Source of the DNA: CAIKMD01 sp035552195
GTDB taxonomy: Bacteria > Pseudomonadota > Alphaproteobacteria > ATCC43930 > CGMCC-115725
Length of the DNA: 64,000 bases
Reading direction: 5' to 3'
Assembly (NCBI GenBank): GCA_035552195.1
Contig: DASZLU010000042.1
Location: 1 to 64,000 of the forward strand
Shown here in pieces: positions 7,063-15,979 of this stretch. Position 1 is the first letter of the stretch; each line of letters begins with the position of its first letter. The position numbers were made by a program, and so were the translations under genes. Under the pieces are notes generated by a model. The model saw only the letters and a list, made by a program, of their open reading frames with translations. It was not told the DNA's origin and ran no database searches.

Positions 7063-10000
7063 ATGCACCGTGCACTACGAATTTTAATCCGCGTGCTCGC
7101 GGCGCTGGTGGCCGGCATCGCGGTCGCCGCCGGTTTCGCCGTCTGGTTGCTCTGGCAGGGGCCGATCTCGCTCGATCCCGTCGCGCCGCTGATCGCCGAC
7201 GCGCTGTCGCGCGGCGACGGCATCAACGCGACGGTCGACCACGCGCTGCTTAGCCTCAACAACGATGGGCATGTCGGTTTTCTCGCTCGCGGTGTCCATC
7301 TAAGCCGCGTCGATAGCGGCGCCGTGCTGACGCTCGACCAGCTCAATCTCGAAATCAATTTGCGCGCGGCACTGCGCGGCGCGATCGCGCCGACCAGAAT
7401 CGCCGTGACCAAGCCCCACCTTCAGCTCGTGCGCGAGAAAGACGGCAGCTTCCATCTCGGCGTCGGCGACCTCGACGCGCCGGCGGCCGAGGATTGGGGG
7501 GCGAAATTCGTGAGCGACCTGGTCAAGCCGTCGCAGGGCAACGGGACCCTGGCCGATCTTCGCCAAATCTCGATCGAGCAAGCAAGTCTCACCGTCGACG
7601 ATCGCTCGCTCGGCGTGACGTGGGCGGCGCAGAACGTCGATCTCTCGCTCGCTCGCGCCCGTGATTCGACCGCCGGGATTTTCGCCATTGCTTCGGGCGA
7701 TGCCCGCTTCGGCGGCAACTATATCTACACGGTCGCGGATAATAGCCTCGTCGTCCGTCTCGATTTCGCCGACCTCCGCCCGGCGCTCTGGGCCGACGCG
7801 TCGCCCGCGTTGGCAGGTCTCGCCGCGCTCGATGCGCCATTTTCGGGCGAGCTGGTTGCCGTGATCGACGGCACGCAGCTGACGCTGCGCGATGCGACCT
7901 GGGATGTCAGCCTCGGCCCCGGGCACATCAACCACGATATCTTCAAGGGTGGCGTGCTCGCGCTCAGCGGCGCGCGCATGCAGGGTGGTTACGATCTCGC
8001 GCGCCGCCGGCTCAATATCGGGCTGATGACGGTTCAGCTTGCGCATGGCGCCGTCGGCGCTTCGGGAACGGTCGATGGCATCGGCAGCGAGTTGCTCTCC
8101 GGATCCAAGCCACCGGTGCTCGATTTTCATCTCGTCCTCGCGGCGGAAGCGCTGAAGGTCGACGATCTACCGGCGCTTTGGCCGGACAATGCCAATGCCG
8201 ATACGCGCAATTGGGTGACGCAGCATCTGCACGACGGCACCATCGACCAGTTTCAGGCGCGGCTCGGTCTCCACCTCGACCTGACGCAAAACGCGGCCGA
8301 GATGGCTCGGGTCGATCAGTTCGACGGCAATTTCGCTTTTTCAGGACTGAGCGTCGAATATTTCCGGCCATTGCCGCCGGCGCGAAACGTGAACGGCACC
8401 GCACGTCTCAGCCGCAGCGAGATCGAATTCACCGCATCGAGCGGCGAAGTTGGGGCGATCAAGGCGAGCGCGGCGACCGCCCGGTTCTATCAGCTCGACA
8501 TGCACAACAGCGAGCAGGCCAAGATCGACGTGACGGCGGCAGGACCGCTCGCCGATATACTGGCACTGCTCGATACGCCGCCCTTCTATTACGCGCGCGG
8601 CATGGGGATCGATCCCAAGCGCGCGGCGGGGAATGCGTCGACCCAGCTCAGCTTTGCGTTTCCGCTGCTGCGCGATCTGCCACTCGAGAAGGTCGATTAC
8701 AGCGCGACGGCAAGCCTTACCGGCATGGCGATCGGCGACGCCGTGCTCAGCCGCGATCTCAGCGAGGGTGCGCTCAATCTCAAGCTCGATCGCAATACGG
8801 TGCAAGCCAGCGGCACGGCGAAGCTGGCCGGCGTTCCCGTATCGCTGACCTGGCAAGAGGCGCTGCAATCTAAAGCGCCAGTGCGCACCCGCTACGATGT
8901 TACGGCGACACTCGATGCCGGCCAGCGCCGCGCGCTCGGTCTCGGCATGTTCGAGGATTATATCGGCGGCCCGGTCGGCGTTACCGCCACCTACAGCCTC
9001 AACGCGGCGAAAGCCGCGCAGGCCGTCGCCACGATCGATCTCTCGAACAGCACGCTATCCTTGCCGTGGTTCGGCTGGACAAAAGCGGCAAACATTCCGG
9101 CGAGCGCGAGCGTTACGCTCAACCTTGCCGACGACAAGGTCACGGGCGTGCCGAAGGCCAGCCTCACCGGCGCCGATATCGATGCACAAACCTCGATCGG
9201 CTTCGGTGCGAAAGGCGTCAACAGCGTCGTCGTCGATTATCTCGCTGTCGGGCAAAGCAACGTGCATGGCAGCCTGACAATCGGCGATGACGGGCGCTGG
9301 ACGATCAGCGCGCGCGGCAAGAGCCTTGATGCATCGGCACTGGTCAAGGAAATCGATGGCCGGCCCGATCAGGACAAGCCGCCGCCGCTGACGATCGATG
9401 CGCAACTCGACAGACTGATCCTTGGACCGGGGCGCGCGTTCAACCATGTCAGCGCGAAATTATCCAGCGACGACCAGCATTGGACCGGGGCGTCGATCTT
9501 GCTCGGTCTTGGCGACAAAGCCGCTGCCACGGTGAATTTCGGCGGCGCGATCGGCGAGGGGCAATTCAAGCTGGCGACCGACGATTTCGGCGAGTTGCTG
9601 CGCGTCGCCGATATCTACGACAATCTACGCGGCGGCACTTTCGGCCTGACCGGGAAGGCGGAGGACCGCGACGGCAAGCGCATGCTGATCGCGGATGCGA
9701 ATGGCGCGGATTACCGGGTTGTCGGCGCGCCGGCGCTGGCGCGCCTGCTGTCGATCGCATCGCTCTCCGGCGCCAGCGCGTTGTTGAGCGGGCAGGGCAT
9801 TCCGTTCAGCCGGCTTGCGGGGCAGGTGATCTTCACCGGCGACCTGATCAGCCTCGACGGCTTACGCGCCTATGGCGGCGCGCTCGGCATCAATGCCAGC
9901 GGCAACATCGATCGCGTCACTGGCCAGATGAGCATCGCCGGCACGCTGGTACCGGCCTACACCCTTAATTCCGTGCTGGGGAATATCCCTATGCTGGGCA

Positions 10001-10155
10001 ATCTGCTGCTTGGCGGCGAGGGTCAAGGGATCTTCGCGGCCAATTTCCGGCTCTATGGCCCGCGCGACGATCCGAAAGTCTCTGTCAATCCGCTGAGCAC
10101 GCTGGCGCCTGGCGTCCTGCGCAATCTTTTCCTGTTCTCGCCGGGTGGGCCGTGA
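7063..10155 (+). CDS. YhdP/AsmA-like large envelope protein (DUF3971-type)
   Basis: 1030 residues. A single N-terminal membrane helix (about residues 9-32, LAALVAGIAVAAGFAVWLLW) anchors it in the inner membrane; the rest should be periplasmic and rich in beta repeats. The C-terminal ~200 residues, from GGTFGLTGKAED through LLLGGEGQGIFAANFRLYGP, match the AsmA-like C-terminal region shared by YhdP, TamB and related proteins. Members of this group are thought to form lipid-conducting bridges to the outer membrane. The ATG at 7063 is followed directly by a basic start of the anchor helix. It is a single gene, divergent from glnE and not in an evident operon. Assignment to the family is firm; the exact role is inferred. 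Confidence 0.85.
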   Translation: MHRALRILIRVLAALVAGIAVAAGFAVWLLWQGPISLDPVAPLIADALSRGDGINATVDHALLSLNNDGHVGFLARGVHLSRVDSGAVLTLDQLNLEINLRAALRGAIAPTRIAVTKPHLQLVREKDGSFHLGVGDLDAPAAEDWGAKFVSDLVKPSQGNGTLADLRQISIEQASLTVDDRSLGVTWAAQNVDLSLARARDSTAGIFAIASGDARFGGNYIYTVADNSLVVRLDFADLRPALWADASPALAGLAALDAPFSGELVAVIDGTQLTLRDATWDVSLGPGHINHDIFKGGVLALSGARMQGGYDLARRRLNIGLMTVQLAHGAVGASGTVDGIGSELLSGSKPPVLDFHLVLAAEALKVDDLPALWPDNANADTRNWVTQHLHDGTIDQFQARLGLHLDLTQNAAEMARVDQFDGNFAFSGLSVEYFRPLPPARNVNGTARLSRSEIEFTASSGEVGAIKASAATARFYQLDMHNSEQAKIDVTAAGPLADILALLDTPPFYYARGMGIDPKRAAGNASTQLSFAFPLLRDLPLEKVDYSATASLTGMAIGDAVLSRDLSEGALNLKLDRNTVQASGTAKLAGVPVSLTWQEALQSKAPVRTRYDVTATLDAGQRRALGLGMFEDYIGGPVGVTATYSLNAAKAAQAVATIDLSNSTLSLPWFGWTKAANIPASASVTLNLADDKVTGVPKASLTGADIDAQTSIGFGAKGVNSVVVDYLAVGQSNVHGSLTIGDDGRWTISARGKSLDASALVKEIDGRPDQDKPPPLTIDAQLDRLILGPGRAFNHVSAKLSSDDQHWTGASILLGLGDKAAATVNFGGAIGEGQFKLATDDFGELLRVADIYDNLRGGTFGLTGKAEDRDGKRMLIADANGADYRVVGAPALARLLSIASLSGASALLSGQGIPFSRLAGQVIFTGDLISLDGLRAYGGALGINASGNIDRVTGQMSIAGTLVPAYTLNSVLGNIPMLGNLLLGGEGQGIFAANFRLYGPRDDPKVSVNPLSTLAPGVLRNLFLFSPGGP

Positions 10156-10245
10156 CTTGTTGTAGCGGAAGCTGAACCGGCCCCAAATTTGCCTGAATTC
10201 TCCCCTCTAGTGTCGTGTGGTCTGAGAATGGTTTCGGGCGCAGTT

Positions 10246-10434
10246 ATGGAAAAGACGCCCCACGAGGTCCTGGCGGAGGCAGCCAAGGCACGGCAGGAAG
10301 CAAGCCGCTTCCGGCGTGCGGCGCTTATTATCAGCGATGAGCTCGTCGTCGACTCGCTTAAAGGGCGCGCGGCCGAGCTGGAAACGCTCGCGGCGATGCT
10401 GGAGGCGCAGGCGGCAAAAATGGCGGCGCGATAG
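10246..10434 (+). CDS. Small helical hypothetical protein
   Basis: 62 residues from the ATG at 10246 (an in-frame codon at 10189 gives 19 more residues with no sign of coding). The product is entirely helical with alternating Ala, Glu and Arg: HEVLAEAAKARQEASRFRR, then a stretch around DSLKGRAAELETLAAMLEAQ. The layout, a short helix, a linker with a conserved-looking Asp, then a second amphipathic helix, is the same as in the gene at 23855, so the two may be distant paralogues of a small soluble family frequent in alphaproteobacteria. Ribosome binding site is weak. Function unknown. Confidence 0.55.
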   Translation: MEKTPHEVLAEAAKARQEASRFRRAALIISDELVVDSLKGRAAELETLAAMLEAQAAKMAAR

Positions 10435-10465
10435 AAGTTCGCGACATCCTTATCGCATGGTGGGC

Positions 10466-10813
10466 TCAGCGCGTGTTGGGCGAGGTGACGATACCCGTGC
10501 GGATATCGCTCTCGACACCCGTGCCTGTGCCGGAATTGCTCGTGATGCCGTTATTGCCCGTGTTGCCCGGCGTGCCGTAGCCCGCACCGGTCGGCGGCGG
10601 CGGTGCCGGATTATGCGGCTGATTGTGCAGCTTGATGACCCCGGTGCCGCGCGTGCCGGCCTCTGCCGACAGGCCGCCGATCATGCCGGCGCCGCCGCTA
10701 TCGATCGCGCCCGCGCCGCCCGTGCTGTTGATTTGCGCGGGCGTCGGTACCGCAGCGGCGGTGATCGCCGCCGCGAGCCCGATGGTGGCGATGTGTCGAG
10801 AGATCGACGTTAT
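10466..10813 (-). CDS. Small Gly/Asn/Thr-rich secreted protein, start codon unclear
   Basis: The frame gives a clear secretion signal: basic SISRH, hydrophobic IATIGLAAAITAAAVPTPAQ, then a mature part rich in Gly, Thr, Asn and Pro (NPAPPPPTGAGYGTPGNTG). No ATG, GTG or TTG precedes the signal peptide in frame: the ATG at 10684 lies after it and would delete it. Upstream the frame runs into the DUF1330 gene, whose TAA overlaps an in-frame ATA at 10813; a GAAGG just ahead could serve an ATA or ACG start. The 5' limit given is therefore the furthest plausible point. Either a rare start is used, translation couples to DUF1330, or a base change has broken the start. Function unknown. Confidence 0.45.
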   Translation of the reverse strand: MTSISRHIATIGLAAAITAAAVPTPAQINSTGGAGAIDSGGAGMIGGLSAEAGTRGTGVIKLHNQPHNPAPPPPTGAGYGTPGNTGNNGITSNSGTGTGVESDIRTGIVTSPNTR

Positions 10814-11100
10814 GCACCTTCGACGAAGCGCATGTCGCGCTCGGCCGCGCCGTGAATCTCTTTGAGCGCCGCCTGATATTCCGGGCTGTCATGCGCGGCG
10901 ACCGCGGCGTCGAGGCTCGGGAATTCGATCACGACCGTACGCTGCTGCAGCCCGGCCTCGTAGGTCTTGGACGGCATGCCGCGCACCAGGAATTTGCCGC
11001 CATGCTTCTCGATCGCCGGCCCGGCGAGCGCGGCGTATTTGGGCAGCGCTTCCGGCTTCGAGATCGAGCGATAGACGGCAATCCAATATCCTTTAGCCAT
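10810..11100 (-). CDS. DUF1330 family protein
   Basis: 96 residues, the whole length of the family, which adopts a dimeric ferredoxin-like alpha/beta barrel. Family features are the opening KGYWIAVYR strand, GGKFLVRG in the middle, VVIEFPSLDAAVAAHDSPEY, and the final RDMRFVEGA. No catalytic role is established for the family. It starts 46 bases downstream of the amidohydrolase stop on the same strand, so the two are probably one transcript. DUF1330 genes often accompany catabolic or detoxifying enzymes. Confidence 0.88.
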   Translation of the reverse strand: MAKGYWIAVYRSISKPEALPKYAALAGPAIEKHGGKFLVRGMPSKTYEAGLQQRTVVIEFPSLDAAVAAHDSPEYQAALKEIHGAAERDMRFVEGA

Positions 11101-11146
11101 TTTAGGTTCTCCCGTTGGTTTGGCTTTCGATTGGTTTGGTTTTCGA

Positions 11147-12376
11147 TTAAGGCGCGTGCTCGGCGAGGCGCTTGATCTTCACTTCCGACATCACCGGCTC
11201 GAGATTGAACACGCGCTTGGCGTTGCCGCCAAGGATGTTTCGCTTGGCCTGTTCGGAGAGGAAGGGCAGATCGTAGATCGTCGAGGGCAGATCCGTGTCC
11301 CAATGCGGATAGTCGGACGAGTACATGAGCTGCGTCTCGGCGTTGATCATCTTGAAGGTGAGCTCAAGCGCCTCGCGATTGCCGACCATCTCCATCGGTT
11401 GGGTCGAGAAAAACATATCGCGCATGTAATCGCTCGGCCGGCGCTTCAGCATCGGCACTTCGGAGCTGCGCATCATCCACTCATTGTCGAGGCGCTGCAT
11501 CAGGAACGGTATCCAGGCGAGGCCTGCTTCGACCCACACTGTCTTGAGCTTCGGGAACCGCTCGGGCATCCCGTTGCATAGCCAGTTGGTCATATGCAGG
11601 ATATTCGACCACGAGAAGCTCAGCGCGTGCGCCGCGATGAAGCGGTTGCAGAGCGCGATGCTCTTGTCCTGGCCCCACGTGAGACCCGCATGGAAGACGA
11701 GGGGCAGGCCACGCTCTTCGAGCATGCGATAGATCGGCACGAAGGCATTGTCGTAAACCGGCTTCTGATGCGAGGCGATGACGGTGAAGCCGCAGACGCC
11801 TTTGGCATCGGCGAAATCCTTCACCACCTTGATCGCACCGTCGGGATCGTTCATCGGCAGATAAAGCGACGAGCGGATGCGCGGCTCATGCGCCAGCACA
11901 TGCTCGATCAGCCAGCGGTTATAGGCGCGCGCCATCGCGGTCTCGACATCGGGCCGCGGCGTGAAGGGCAGGCCGAGCATCGGTGTCGGAAAGAGGCAGA
12001 CGACGTCGATGCCGAGCGCGTCCATCCAGCGCTTGGTGAGCGCGATGTCGCGCTGCTGCCCGTTGGGGATCGCTTCCTGGCGCCGCCCGTCCTGGCGCGT
12101 GACGCGGCCGCCGAGTTCCTGATAGGACCCGGAAGGCGCGGTGATGCCGCTGCCGCCATAGCCCTGATATTTGGCCTGGTCGCGCATCACCGGATCTTCG
12201 ATGTATTGCAGGATCTGCGGCCAGGACATCATTTCCCAGTGATGGCCGTCGACATCGACGATCAGGAAATCCTCGTAGCGGCGTTGAACCGCTTGCTGGC
12301 TGGCATGAGCGAGCAGGGTGCGCGTGTCGAAGGCCTCGACCGAGAGGTCGCGGAAATTGACGGTATCCATCGGCAT
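11147..12376 (-). CDS. Metal-dependent amidohydrolase (amidohydrolase_2, ACMSD-like)
   Basis: About 409 residues. TIM-barrel hydrolase or decarboxylase of the ACMSD-like group. The N-terminal metal site reads DVDGHHWE (His45, His46) in place of the usual DxHxH; a barrel His appears in PLVFHAGLTWG and the final metal Asp in YSSDYPHWDTD, followed by the typical KRNILGGNAKRVF ending. The start at 12376 is chosen because GGAGGGGAAACG stands directly before it; the frame continues 48 codons upstream without coding character. Substrate cannot be read from sequence. Forms an apparent unit with DUF1330. A second, distantly related member is at 56596. Confidence 0.85.
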   Translation of the reverse strand: MPMDTVNFRDLSVEAFDTRTLLAHASQQAVQRRYEDFLIVDVDGHHWEMMSWPQILQYIEDPVMRDQAKYQGYGGSGITAPSGSYQELGGRVTRQDGRRQEAIPNGQQRDIALTKRWMDALGIDVVCLFPTPMLGLPFTPRPDVETAMARAYNRWLIEHVLAHEPRIRSSLYLPMNDPDGAIKVVKDFADAKGVCGFTVIASHQKPVYDNAFVPIYRMLEERGLPLVFHAGLTWGQDKSIALCNRFIAAHALSFSWSNILHMTNWLCNGMPERFPKLKTVWVEAGLAWIPFLMQRLDNEWMMRSSEVPMLKRRPSDYMRDMFFSTQPMEMVGNREALELTFKMINAETQLMYSSDYPHWDTDLPSTIYDLPFLSEQAKRNILGGNAKRVFNLEPVMSEVKIKRLAEHAP

Positions 12377-12538
12377 CGTTTCCCCTCCGTTCGCTCCCCA
12401 ATTTCCGCGCCATTCTAGGCCGGGGCGGCGGCCAGGGAAATGCGCCGGCTGGCTTAAACCTTCCTTCACATTGGCGCAATCTTCGGGAACCGGAATCGCT
12501 GCCATTCGTTTGGGGTGCAACCGGTCCCGGAGGGCGGA

Positions 12539-13084
12539 ATGTTTGCACGCATCGATGTCTGTCTGGCTGCCGCGCTGTTGATTGTCGCGGTGGCGAGCGC
12601 GGGCGCGGATACGCTAAAGCCGGCCGCTACGGCGACGCCGAACGATCCGGCGGCTGCTCCCGGCGCGCCGAATGCAAGCGAGCCGGCCTATAACCAGGCG
12701 GCCACGAGCGATCCCTACAACCAGTCCGATTTTGGCAGCGGCCAGAGCTTTGGCCTTGCCGCCACCCAGATGCTCGGCGCGGCAGCGGCGTGCGAGCAGC
12801 TTCATGCCAACAGCATCAGCCTCGCCGGCATGCAGGCGGCGAAGAATGCCAAACCCACCAGCGCCAACCGCTCCGACATCGATGCCGCGCAGCAAAACAT
12901 GCTCGATCCGGTCTCGATGTCATCGGGCAGCCTGAAGGCCGGGGCGGCGGATTGCGATCGCGTCGGCGGGGCTTTGAGTAAGATTCAGGGGCTCCAGCTT
13001 CACAATCCAAATTTGACTCACGAGCTCGACGAGCCGGACGCGATGTATCCGTCCGACAATAAGCTGCTGCCGCGGCAACGCTAA
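12539..13084 (+). CDS. Secreted hypothetical protein
   Basis: 181 residues from an ATG at 12539 preceded by GGAGGG. The N-terminus is a clear signal peptide (CLAAALLIVAVASAGA with a cut after AGA), so the protein is periplasmic or exported. The mature part begins with an Ala/Pro/Asn-rich linker and continues with a helical domain containing Cys in AAAACEQLHANSI and in AADCDRVGG, which may pair as a disulfide. No family recognised. It stands alone between the divergent amidohydrolase and DoxX. Confidence 0.7.
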   Translation: MFARIDVCLAAALLIVAVASAGADTLKPAATATPNDPAAAPGAPNASEPAYNQAATSDPYNQSDFGSGQSFGLAATQMLGAAAACEQLHANSISLAGMQAAKNAKPTSANRSDIDAAQQNMLDPVSMSSGSLKAGAADCDRVGGALSKIQGLQLHNPNLTHELDEPDAMYPSDNKLLPRQR

Positions 13085-13187
13085 AGCGGCGCGGATCACC
13101 TCCGCGTGAGAAGGCGCGTTCGAGCAAACCGATCGCCCTGCCGCACGTTTTTTCCGCGAAAGCCCCCGCGCGAAATGGAGCGCGAAA

Positions 13188-13640
13188 ATGGAGGAGATGA
13201 TGGAATCTGCCGCGAAAGCCACGCCTTTGCTTGCCCGTGTCTTGCTGGCGCTGATTTTCGTTCTCGGCGGTGTCTCGAAGCTGGCCGATCCGTCGCGTAC
13301 CGTCGGGATGATGGCGAGCCACGGCATTCCGCTCGCGCATGTGCTCGTTTTCGGCGCGATCGCCGTCGAGCTCATCGGCGGGCTGATGCTGATGGCGGGT
13401 TGGCACGGCCGCCTCGTAGCGCTGGTGCTCTGCGTTTATACGCTCGCCCTGGCGGTGATCTTTCACGCCTTCTGGGCCGCGAGCGGCGCCGAGGCCGGGA
13501 CGCAGCATGCGCTGTTCTTCGGCCATCTCTCGATGATGGGCGGCATGCTCTATGTCGCGGTTTACGGCTCGGGACCGCTGAGCGTCGACGAGACAGTGCA
13601 TAGCGACGCGCATCATCGCTTCCATCTGGGTGCGCGTTAG
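13188..13640 (+). CDS. DoxX family membrane protein
   Basis: 150 residues with four predicted membrane helices: LLARVLLALIFVLGGVSKL, VLVFGAIAVELIGGLMLMAG, VALVLCVYTLALAVIFHAFW and LFFGHLSMMGGMLYVAVYGSG. The GGVSKL turn after helix one and the paired helices are typical of DoxX/DoxD. Members are linked to thiosulfate:quinone reduction in archaea and to redox homeostasis in bacteria; none of those roles can be shown here. ATG 13188 has GGAG seven bases ahead; ATGs at 13197 and 13200 sit too close to the later GGAGGAG. Confidence 0.88.
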   Translation: MEEMMESAAKATPLLARVLLALIFVLGGVSKLADPSRTVGMMASHGIPLAHVLVFGAIAVELIGGLMLMAGWHGRLVALVLCVYTLALAVIFHAFWAASGAEAGTQHALFFGHLSMMGGMLYVAVYGSGPLSVDETVHSDAHHRFHLGAR

Positions 13641-13693
13641 CTTTCGCGACCGCCATGCTAGACTAGCCTGACGATCCGAGAGGGAGGTCAAGC

Positions 13694-14617
13694 ATGAAAG
13701 CGGTGGTGATGGCGGCGCATGGCGGTCCAGAGGTCCTGCGCTATGGCGATGCGCCCGATCCGGTCGCGGCATCGGGCGAGGTGGTGGTCGATATTTACGC
13801 CGCGACGGTCAACGCTGCCGATTACAAGGTCCGGCAGGGCGGCTCTTACGGAAAGGTCGATTTCCCGCACATTCTCGGGCGCGATTTCTCGGGCGTGGTC
13901 AGCGCGCTGGGCGCGGGCGTCACCGATCTGAAGATCGGCGATGCGGTCTTCGGCGTGACCGATCAGGGCAAGGAAGGCGCCTATGCCGAGAAGATCGCGA
14001 TCAAGGCCGCGATCATCGCGCAGAAATCGCCGAAGCTCAGCCATGAAGAAGCAGCGGCGATGGCGCTGACGAGCCTGACGGCGATCTGGGCGCTCGAGGA
14101 CACGGCGAAGCTGAAACGCGGCGAGCGCATCTTGATTCAAGGCGGCGCCGGCGGTGTTGCCGGCTTCGCGATCCAATTCGCCAAATATATCGGCGCCGAA
14201 GTGATCACCACGGCGAGCGCGCGTAACCACGACTATGTGAAGAAGCTCGGCGCCGATCGGGTGATCGATTATCAGAAGGAAGACTTCGCCAAATCCGTCG
14301 CCGATTGCGACGTCGTTTTCGATACGGTCGGCGGCGACGTGCGTGCCGGCTGCTATCAAGTGATGAAGCCGGGCGGCCGGCTGGTCTGGATCGCCGGCGC
14401 GCCCGAAGGATTCAAAGTGCCGCGCGGCGATGTCGAGACGCTGCGTCCCGCCGTGCTGCGCGACCGCGCGCATCTCGAGCGCATGAACACGCTGGTCGAT
14501 GCCGGCGCGGTGTGGCCCCCCGCGATCAAGCGATACAAGCTGCAAGACGCGGCCGAAGCCCATCGCGTCAGCGAAAGCCGCCATCTGCAAGGCAAGCTGG
14601 TCTTCGTCGTGCGCTAG
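13694..14617 (+). CDS. Zinc-independent NADPH:quinone oxidoreductase-like MDR enzyme
   Basis: 307 residues, the size of the quinone oxidoreductase branch of the medium-chain dehydrogenase/reductase superfamily. It has the GroES-like N-terminal fold (HILGRDFSGVVSALG) and the nucleotide-binding GGAGGVAGFAIQFAK motif near 150-165. The catalytic-zinc Cys/His pattern of alcohol dehydrogenases is absent, as expected for QOR. It presumably reduces quinones or enoyl-type substrates with NADPH. GGGAGG stands well placed ahead of the ATG. Its TAG shares the four bases CTAG (14614-14617) with the TAG of the convergent transglycosylase-like gene. Confidence 0.88.
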   Translation: MKAVVMAAHGGPEVLRYGDAPDPVAASGEVVVDIYAATVNAADYKVRQGGSYGKVDFPHILGRDFSGVVSALGAGVTDLKIGDAVFGVTDQGKEGAYAEKIAIKAAIIAQKSPKLSHEEAAAMALTSLTAIWALEDTAKLKRGERILIQGGAGGVAGFAIQFAKYIGAEVITTASARNHDYVKKLGADRVIDYQKEDFAKSVADCDVVFDTVGGDVRAGCYQVMKPGGRLVWIAGAPEGFKVPRGDVETLRPAVLRDRAHLERMNTLVDAGAVWPPAIKRYKLQDAAEAHRVSESRHLQGKLVFVVR

Positions 14618-15405
14618 GACGCGTCGGCCTCGGCGAGACGGCGGAACTGGCGCTCGAAATTGCTCACGCGGCCGACATAGGCAGCGATGTCCTGATCGCC
14701 GCAGCGCTCGCCGGCAGCGAGGCGAAACCCATGCCGCACATAAGACGTGGCCGGGCCTGGACCGCAGAGATGGATGACCGCGGCGAGGTTGTCTTTCTGC
14801 TGCTGCGTCGCGGATCCCGGATGGCGCTTGGCGAGGAGTGCGCCGACCTGACGGTCGAGATAGGCGGCGGCCAGCTCGACCGAGTCGCTCGGCAGGACGC
14901 GCCAATAGGCGCCATCGTGGCCGCGGCGGGCCTCGGCATAAGCGGCGTCGGTCATCTGATACATGCCGACCGAGCTTGACGCCGGGCGATAGATCGCCAG
15001 CGGATTGAGGCTGAAACGCCAACGCCAATAGGTGGTCGCCGCCGGATTGCCCGCGCTTTCGGCCTGCGCCAGCGCGGCGAGCAATTCCGGCGCGATATTC
15101 GCGGTGGCATACCGGCGGAAGAGCGGCGCGTAGCTTTGCCACGTCTCGTCCGGCGTCTTCATCAGCCGGCTGCTCAGCGGCGCGAGCAGTTCGCTGGGTT
15201 TTTTCGTGACCTGATAGGCGAGATTGACCGGCGCCCAGAGCGCAAGCACCGCGATCGCGCAGACGGCAAGCCGCGCTTGCCAGCTCGCGCGCCGCCAAGA
15301 TGATCGTAGTCGTCTGATATGGGGGCGAAGGACGCGGCGGAACTGGGTAAGGGCCCGCGACCGTCGTCGTCGCGGTCGCGGACTTCCAGCGCGTGCCTGT
15401 GCCAT
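14614..15405 (-). CDS. Membrane-anchored lytic transglycosylase-like protein (SLT domain)
   Basis: 263 residues. A strongly basic N-terminal 45 residues (PRPRRRRSR) precede one membrane helix (ARLAVCAIAVLALWAPVNLAY), so the bulk is periplasmic. The SLT-like domain shows the catalytic-type Glu in LLAALAQAESAGNP, then SSSVGMYQMT, matching the GxxQ(I/M) strand of goose-lysozyme-like transglycosylases, and a NLAAVIHLCG segment. It likely cleaves peptidoglycan glycan strands or serves an envelope machine. It has an LPSDS loop and Cys pair (HLCGPG, ERCGDQ) that may form a disulfide. Confidence 0.8.
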   Translation of the reverse strand: MAQARAGSPRPRRRRSRALTQFRRVLRPHIRRLRSSWRRASWQARLAVCAIAVLALWAPVNLAYQVTKKPSELLAPLSSRLMKTPDETWQSYAPLFRRYATANIAPELLAALAQAESAGNPAATTYWRWRFSLNPLAIYRPASSSVGMYQMTDAAYAEARRGHDGAYWRVLPSDSVELAAAYLDRQVGALLAKRHPGSATQQQKDNLAAVIHLCGPGPATSYVRHGFRLAAGERCGDQDIAAYVGRVSNFERQFRRLAEADAS

Positions 15406-15486
15406 GCGCTGGTTCTAGCATGCGGTCGCGCCACGCCGGAAGGCGCGACGCGAACCGAACGCCAGAGCACGAAGCCGCGGATCAGG

Positions 15487-15855
15487 TCAGCAGCCGGCCG
15501 CGCGGTCGTAGTTGTTGCCGATCGAACCGCCGAGCAGCGCGCCGCCGGCCACACCGCCGATGGTCGCAGCCGTATGGCCCGAGCCGTGACCGAATTGCGA
15601 GCCGATCAGACCGCCGGCGGCCGCGCCACCCAGCGCGCCGACGGCGGTTCCGCTGCCGCACGCATAGCCCGGGGCGGGCGCGGGTGCCGCGGCGACATAG
15701 CCGCCGGGCGAATAGTAGTAGCCGGGTTGTTGGTAATAGCCGGGCTGCTGGTAGTAGTAGCCCTGCGAATACCCCGTATCGGGGCTATAAGGTGCGGACA
15801 CGCAGCCGGCGAGACCCAGCAGCGCAACACCAGCGATCAAAACCTTCGGCGACAT
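15487..15855 (-). CDS. Glycine-zipper outer-membrane lipoprotein
   Basis: 122 residues. A short signal peptide ends in the lipobox LAGC (Cys18), so it should be lipid-anchored. A Tyr/Gln/Pro-rich linker follows with the repeated unit QQPGYY. The C-terminal half has two glycine-zipper segments, GALGGAAAGGLIGSQFG and GGVAGGALLGGSIGNNY, as in the Gly-zipper 2TM / YMGG families related to SlyB and Pcp. Such proteins stabilise the envelope under stress. Single gene. Confidence 0.85.
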   Translation of the reverse strand: MSPKVLIAGVALLGLAGCVSAPYSPDTGYSQGYYYQQPGYYQQPGYYYSPGGYVAAAPAPAPGYACGSGTAVGALGGAAAGGLIGSQFGHGSGHTAATIGGVAGGALLGGSIGNNYDRAAGC

Positions 15856-15919
15856 GAGACGTCTCCAGATGAGTTCCTCACCTCATAACCAGCGGAGACA
15901 TGGCCGAGTTCGCTCTGCC

Positions 15920-15979
15920 TTTAAATTGCCCCGACGCCTAAATTGCCCTGCCTAAATTGCCTTGATTCCTAAATCGCCT
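15920..15979. repeat. Four degenerate tandem copies of the tyrS stop region
   Basis: CCTAAATTGCC-like units occur at about 15920-15931, 15937-15948, 15951-15962 and 15968-15979. The last spans the tyrS stop (read leftward: AAGGCGATTTAG). The other three lie just downstream of tyrS. Spacing is 14-17 bases and irregular. They look like repeated duplication of the gene's 3' end. Confidence 0.6.
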
